From Erysipelotrichaceae bacterium OPF54 (GTDB taxonomy: Bacteria; Bacillota_I; Bacilli_A; Erysipelotrichales; Erysipelotrichaceae): 64,000 nt of DNA. The stretch lies in NCBI GenBank assembly GCA_022834735.1, contig BQKD01000001.1:2891659-2955658 (forward strand), in the 5' to 3' direction. The notes under the pieces are model-generated. The model saw nothing but the letters and a program-made list of their open reading frames with translations. It was not told the DNA's origin and did no database searches. Of this stretch, positions 61,106 to 64,000 are shown one piece after another (position 1 is the first letter of the stretch; the number at the start of each line of letters is the position of its first letter). A program made the position numbers and the translations under genes.

Positions 61106-62554
61106 TTACGCTTTCTGCACAGCAGGAGCCGCCTGTTTCGATTGCTCTTTCTTTTTCAGATCCGATTCAACACCTTCTTTTTTGTCCGAATACATCACAT
61201 AGGAAAGCCCGAATGACAACACGAAGGCTACCGAGATAATAATCAGCAGATGAGTAAAATCCGCGCCGGCAAATAAAGCAATCGTAGTGATCCCTGCAGG
61301 AGCCATACCGTAGGCGTTTGCGCCAAGAATACCTGCCAGCAGTCCGGAAACGCACCCGGCAATCATATCCGCGATCATAACGGATTTATATTTAAAGAAG
61401 ACTCCGTAAATGGCAGGTTCTGAAACTCCGACCAAAGCCGTCATGCCCGTAGAAAGAGTAACCTGACGCACATCAGAATTCCGGGTCTTCAGAGCAGCCC
61501 CAAGAACGGAACCGGCTAAAGCGAAAGCTCCCGCGAAACATGCTGCACCATAAAAGTTATCGTAGCCAAGCTTGGTAAAGATCATGATAACAGCAGGAAT
61601 GAGACAGTAATGCATTCCTGACCCGACCAGGAAGTTTCCAAAACCGGCAAGAATGAAACAAAGAAGCCACTTATAATCTTCAGAACCCCAGATAATCAGA
61701 TTAGCCATCGCATCTCCGATCCATGCTCCGATCGGACCAACAATGCTCAACATAAGAATTGCCAGGATCAGGAAAGAAAGCACAGGCTGCAAGAACATCC
61801 GGAACATTTTCGGAACAATTTTTCCGACCCATTTATCAATATATTTCTGCATAACGACACAGAGAATAGCCGGAAAGATCGTGCTTGAATAGGAAAACAC
61901 CCGAATCGGTACAAATCCGAACAGAAGCATGGAACTCTGATCACCTGCCAGAGCCCATAAGTCGCTGGAAAGCAGGACCCCTATGACCGCAAAAGAAAGC
62001 ATCGGGCTCACATCGATTTTTTTAGCTGTTGAGTAAACAACCATGACCGGAATGAAAGCCAGTACGGCAGATGCTGCCTGCGAAAGGATCTGATACGTCA
62101 TGCTTTCTGTCGAAAGGATCCCGACAAACGACAGAACGGTCAGGATCGCGGTAGTAAGACCGGACGCGATCAATGCCGGAAGCATCAGTACCAGGCAGTC
62201 AGAAATCCAGGCCATTCCGCTGAAGAAAGCAGAAGAAATTCGTTTGAAGCCTGTTTCTTCTGTCTTCAATGGTGCAGCCTGCGTTGCTGGGGCTGCCTTA
62301 TTATTCTCAATCGAATAATGAGTTTTAATATATTCATACGCATCATCGACATCCTGACCTACGATCAGCTGAATGCCATCTTTCTGTACCTTTACCCCAG
62401 CAATTCCTTCGATCTGCTTGAGCGCATCAATATTCACATTGTTCATATCATGGATCTTAAAGCGAAGCCTGGTTGAACAATGCTGCAGGGACCTCACATT
62501 TTCTGCATTACCGATCTGTGTCATTATTTGTGGAATGGAAGTTTCGTAATTCAT
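61106..62554 (-). CDS. PTS beta-glucoside-family IIBC component
   Basis: A 482-residue permease. IIB domain (1-85) with the phosphorylated Cys in RSLQHCSTRLRFKIHD; IIC domain (about 105-455) with ten or so helices, including FISFSYY-free family blocks LVGVSEPAIYGVFFKYKSV and GNFLVGSGMHYCLIPAVIMI. The IIA domain found at the C-terminus of many BglP/BglF proteins is missing and encoded separately. Substrate is probably an aryl- or beta-glucoside/cellobiose; exact sugar not readable. Confidence 0.93.
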   Translation of the reverse strand: MNYETSIPQIMTQIGNAENVRSLQHCSTRLRFKIHDMNNVNIDALKQIEGIAGVKVQKDGIQLIVGQDVDDAYEYIKTHYSIENNKAAPATQAAPLKTEETGFKRISSAFFSGMAWISDCLVLMLPALIASGLTTAILTVLSFVGILSTESMTYQILSQAASAVLAFIPVMVVYSTAKKIDVSPMLSFAVIGVLLSSDLWALAGDQSSMLLFGFVPIRVFSYSSTIFPAILCVVMQKYIDKWVGKIVPKMFRMFLQPVLSFLILAILMLSIVGPIGAWIGDAMANLIIWGSEDYKWLLCFILAGFGNFLVGSGMHYCLIPAVIMIFTKLGYDNFYGAACFAGAFALAGSVLGAALKTRNSDVRQVTLSTGMTALVGVSEPAIYGVFFKYKSVMIADMIAGCVSGLLAGILGANAYGMAPAGITTIALFAGADFTHLLIIISVAFVLSFGLSYVMYSDKKEGVESDLKKKEQSKQAAPAVQKA

Positions 62555-62590
62555 AAGTTCTCTCCTTTTCTTTATTTTTAAATTTTCATA

Positions 62591-63415
62591 TTATGAAGCG
62601 ATCAGCCTGAACATATGCAGACGGATATAATCTTTTTCCTCAGGACTTAAACCGTAACCTGACATACTGATCAGGTATTGATCCATTTTTTCGATACACG
62701 ATTCCATTCGCTCATCTTTGGATTCGAATGAAAGGAACTGTTGTGCATCCCGATCCTGTTTTTTTCTGAGATATCTTAAAGCCAGATATCTCAGATGGGT
62801 CATATATCGGGAGTAGTCCATACTTTCGATCTTTATTTCATCCTGGTATGCCTCAAGAGTTAGAGAGGAAAGTTTCTTGACGATTTTTGCAATCTTTTTT
62901 ACTTCCGGAAGTCCTGGATTATCCGGGATCGAAGAAATAATATGAATGCAGATAAAGCCTGCCTCGTCTTCCGGTAAATTCATATCCAGTGTAGCGTTGA
63001 TATAATCCAGCGCCCACAGTGCTACCGCAAATTCTTTTGGATACAGTATTTTGAATTCATCCAGCAGCGTGAAATCGAGGAATATACCATCCTCTGCTCT
63101 TTCTATGGCAGAATTGATATGATCGAACAATGAAATGTAGATTGATGATTTGATATCCTTATTCAGTTTTCTGCAAATATGGCGAACGATCACTTCAGTA
63201 AGTTCAAAGTAACGCGAAGGAATTTCATTCAGCAATTCCATCAATTCATTGGTGGTTTCTTTGCCGCATATAAATTCCTTTTCAATTTTTGTTGTGTCGA
63301 CACGATCACCGGGATGCTTCTGAAAGGAAATACCTTTTCCAATCAGGACGAGTTCCTGGTTCTCGTCATTCAGTGCGATCAGTGCACTATTATTCAATAT
63401 ACTTTTGATTTTCAT
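62591..63415 (-). CDS. licT: BglG/LicT-family transcriptional antiterminator
   Basis: A 274-residue RNA-binding antiterminator. CAT RNA-binding domain (1-55; KSILNNSALIALNDENQELV and GKGISFQKHPGDRV), then PRD1 and PRD2 with regulatory His residues in FDHINSAIERAEDG and EAGFICIHIISSI. PTS phosphorylation of these residues switches activity. It controls the operon by preventing termination at the leader hairpin in front of its own gene. GGAGG before the ATG. Confidence 0.94.
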   Translation of the reverse strand: MKIKSILNNSALIALNDENQELVLIGKGISFQKHPGDRVDTTKIEKEFICGKETTNELMELLNEIPSRYFELTEVIVRHICRKLNKDIKSSIYISLFDHINSAIERAEDGIFLDFTLLDEFKILYPKEFAVALWALDYINATLDMNLPEDEAGFICIHIISSIPDNPGLPEVKKIAKIVKKLSSLTLEAYQDEIKIESMDYSRYMTHLRYLALRYLRKKQDRDAQQFLSFESKDERMESCIEKMDQYLISMSGYGLSPEEKDYIRLHMFRLIAS

Positions 63416-63426
63416 GCCATTTCCTC

Positions 63427-63474
63427 CAAAAAAAGACCTAGTTAAAACTGAAAAATCAGTAATTACTAGGTCTT
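63427..63474 (-). terminator. Leader terminator/antiterminator of the beta-glucoside operon
   Basis: On the minus strand AAGACCTAGT and ACTAGGTCTT pair, followed by TTTTTTT, just 11 bases before the licT start. The loop holds ATTACTGATTTTTCAG, which resembles the stem of a BglG-type antiterminator (TTACTG...CAG), though the full consensus is not met. Conditional readthrough by LicT is expected. Confidence 0.75.
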
Positions 63475-63536
63475 GCTTTATTCATAACACCCTGGTTGTC
63501 AAGTAATGCGCATTCGCTAACACCTTGGACACCCTT

Positions 63537-63565
63537 AATATAGCAAAGCGCTTACATTTGTGCAA
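63537..63565 (-). promoter_or_regulatory. Promoter of the beta-glucoside operon with cre-like site
   Basis: On the minus strand TTGCAC (plus 63560-63565), 17 bases, TATATT (63537-63542). The spacer contains ATGTAAGCGCTTTGCT (63542-63557), a near match to the cre consensus, so CcpA should repress in the presence of glucose. Bases 63566-63696 hold no gene. Confidence 0.8.
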
Positions 63566-63696
63566 GGCTTTTTTCACATATTTGCGTATATTTATACATT
63601 ATCATTCTCTTCAACTATATTTTATTTATATCGCAATATCTAATTTCCATCCTTATCCCTGGTTCTATTATTAGATGCAGAATATGAAATATCATT

Positions 63697-63740
63697 CAAA
63701 AAAAGAAGACATCTTCATCGTGAAATGAAAATGTCTTCTT
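63697..63740 (-). terminator. Terminator after dnaJ
   Basis: On the minus strand AAGAAGACAT and ATGTCTTCTT pair with an 18-base loop and are followed by TTTTTTT, a few bases after the dnaJ stop. Confidence 0.85.
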
Positions 63741-63744
63741 CGTA

Positions 63745-64000
63745 TTACTTATTGTCTTTATCGCCATCAAAAGCATCTTTGAGCTTGTCAAAGACAGACG
63801 CATGTTTGCCGCTGCGAAGCTCTTCGTACAGCTCGCGCTCCTTCTTCGAAACCTTTTTTGGAATTTCCACTTTGATCTCGACAAATTCGTCGCCCTGCGC
63901 CTTCTTCGTCTTGACACCCTTGCCTTTCAGGCGGAAGCGCTGTCCAGGCTGCGTTCCTTCCGGGATCTTCAGTTCGACCTTGCCATGCACGGTCGGCACT
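63745..64000 (-). CDS. dnaJ: Chaperone DnaJ, C-terminal end only
   Basis: The last 84 or so codons of DnaJ; the rest lies beyond the right edge. It reads VPTVHGKVELKIPEGTQPGQ, RFRLKGKGVKTKKAQGDEF and VEIKVEIPKKVSKKERELYE, the conserved C-terminal substrate-binding domain II and dimerisation end of type I DnaJ. The reading frame is open to the window edge, so no start is visible here. Confidence 0.92.
   Translation of the reverse strand, partial: VPTVHGKVELKIPEGTQPGQRFRLKGKGVKTKKAQGDEFVEIKVEIPKKVSKKERELYEELRSGKHASVFDKLKDAFDGDKDNK

Overview
The window reads as chromosomal DNA of a low-to-medium G+C Firmicute (Bacillota), most likely a gut- or mucosa-associated Erysipelotrichia-like anaerobe. 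This rests on the gene content (split mannose- and beta-glucoside-family PTS systems, cre-like sites, LicT antitermination, class C sortase pili, SdpR/SdpI, a glucosyltransferase-RecX fusion) and on strong AGGAGG-type ribosome binding sites. The genus-level guess is inference. No rRNA, tRNA or CRISPR array was seen.

Layout. 1-2.7 kb: end of a MATE efflux gene and a 4-alpha-glucanotransferase. 2.9-10.9 kb: a divergent aromatic amino acid locus, with pheA, an aminotransferase and a MocR-type regulator going left and aroB-aroC-aroA-tyrA going right. 10.9-15.8 kb: two small unknown genes, a ThrE-like exporter pair whose large subunit carries a frameshift, an M20 amidohydrolase and adenine deaminase. 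15.8-17.4 kb: a graveyard of mobile DNA (ISL3 and IS66 fragments around a 0.36 kb inverted-repeat element) and a candidate structured RNA. 17.4-32.1 kb: a leftward surface-fibre operon (signal peptidase, tip adhesin, LPXTG backbone pilin, class C sortase, then TasA/camelysin-like and membrane-anchored proteins). The tip adhesin gene is split by a 3,321-bp transposon (copy A, 27647-30967).

32.5-34.5 kb: an Rpn/PD-(D/E)XK nuclease gene with an in-frame internal start, followed by a tandem series of small genes that repeat its C-terminal module; this looks like an expanded intragenic toxin-antitoxin system. 34.5-42.2 kb: dut, a uracil-DNA-glycosylase-like gene, rimO, a YhaM-like nuclease and a glycolipid block containing a glycosyltransferase fused to RecX. 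42.2-42.7 kb: two tandem small-RNA-like units. 42.7-45.9 kb: a mannose-family PTS operon with a palindrome between -35 and -10 and a cre-like site. 46-50.4 kb: phosphoesterase, a ParB-like/BMP fusion and a HAD phosphatase. 50.5-51.8 kb: a decayed AAA/DUF4143 ATPase. 51.9-53.7 kb: thioesterase and SdpR/SdpI.

53774-57094: a second, inverted copy (B) of the same transposon, inserted exactly at the start codon of a YihY/BrkB gene. Each copy has its own target-site repeat, so they arrived by separate insertions and the 23 kb between them has not since been inverted. 58.3-59.1 kb: a second Rpn-family gene, again with a perfect internal ribosome binding site and in-frame ATG. 59.2-63.6 kb: a beta-glucoside utilisation operon (licT, IIBC, GH1, IIA) with a cre-like promoter and a leader terminator. 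The window ends in dnaJ.

The most promising new biology is the pair of Rpn loci, followed by the tandem small-RNA units, the transposon family with its uncharacterised accessory proteins, and the hybrid pilus/TasA-like operon.
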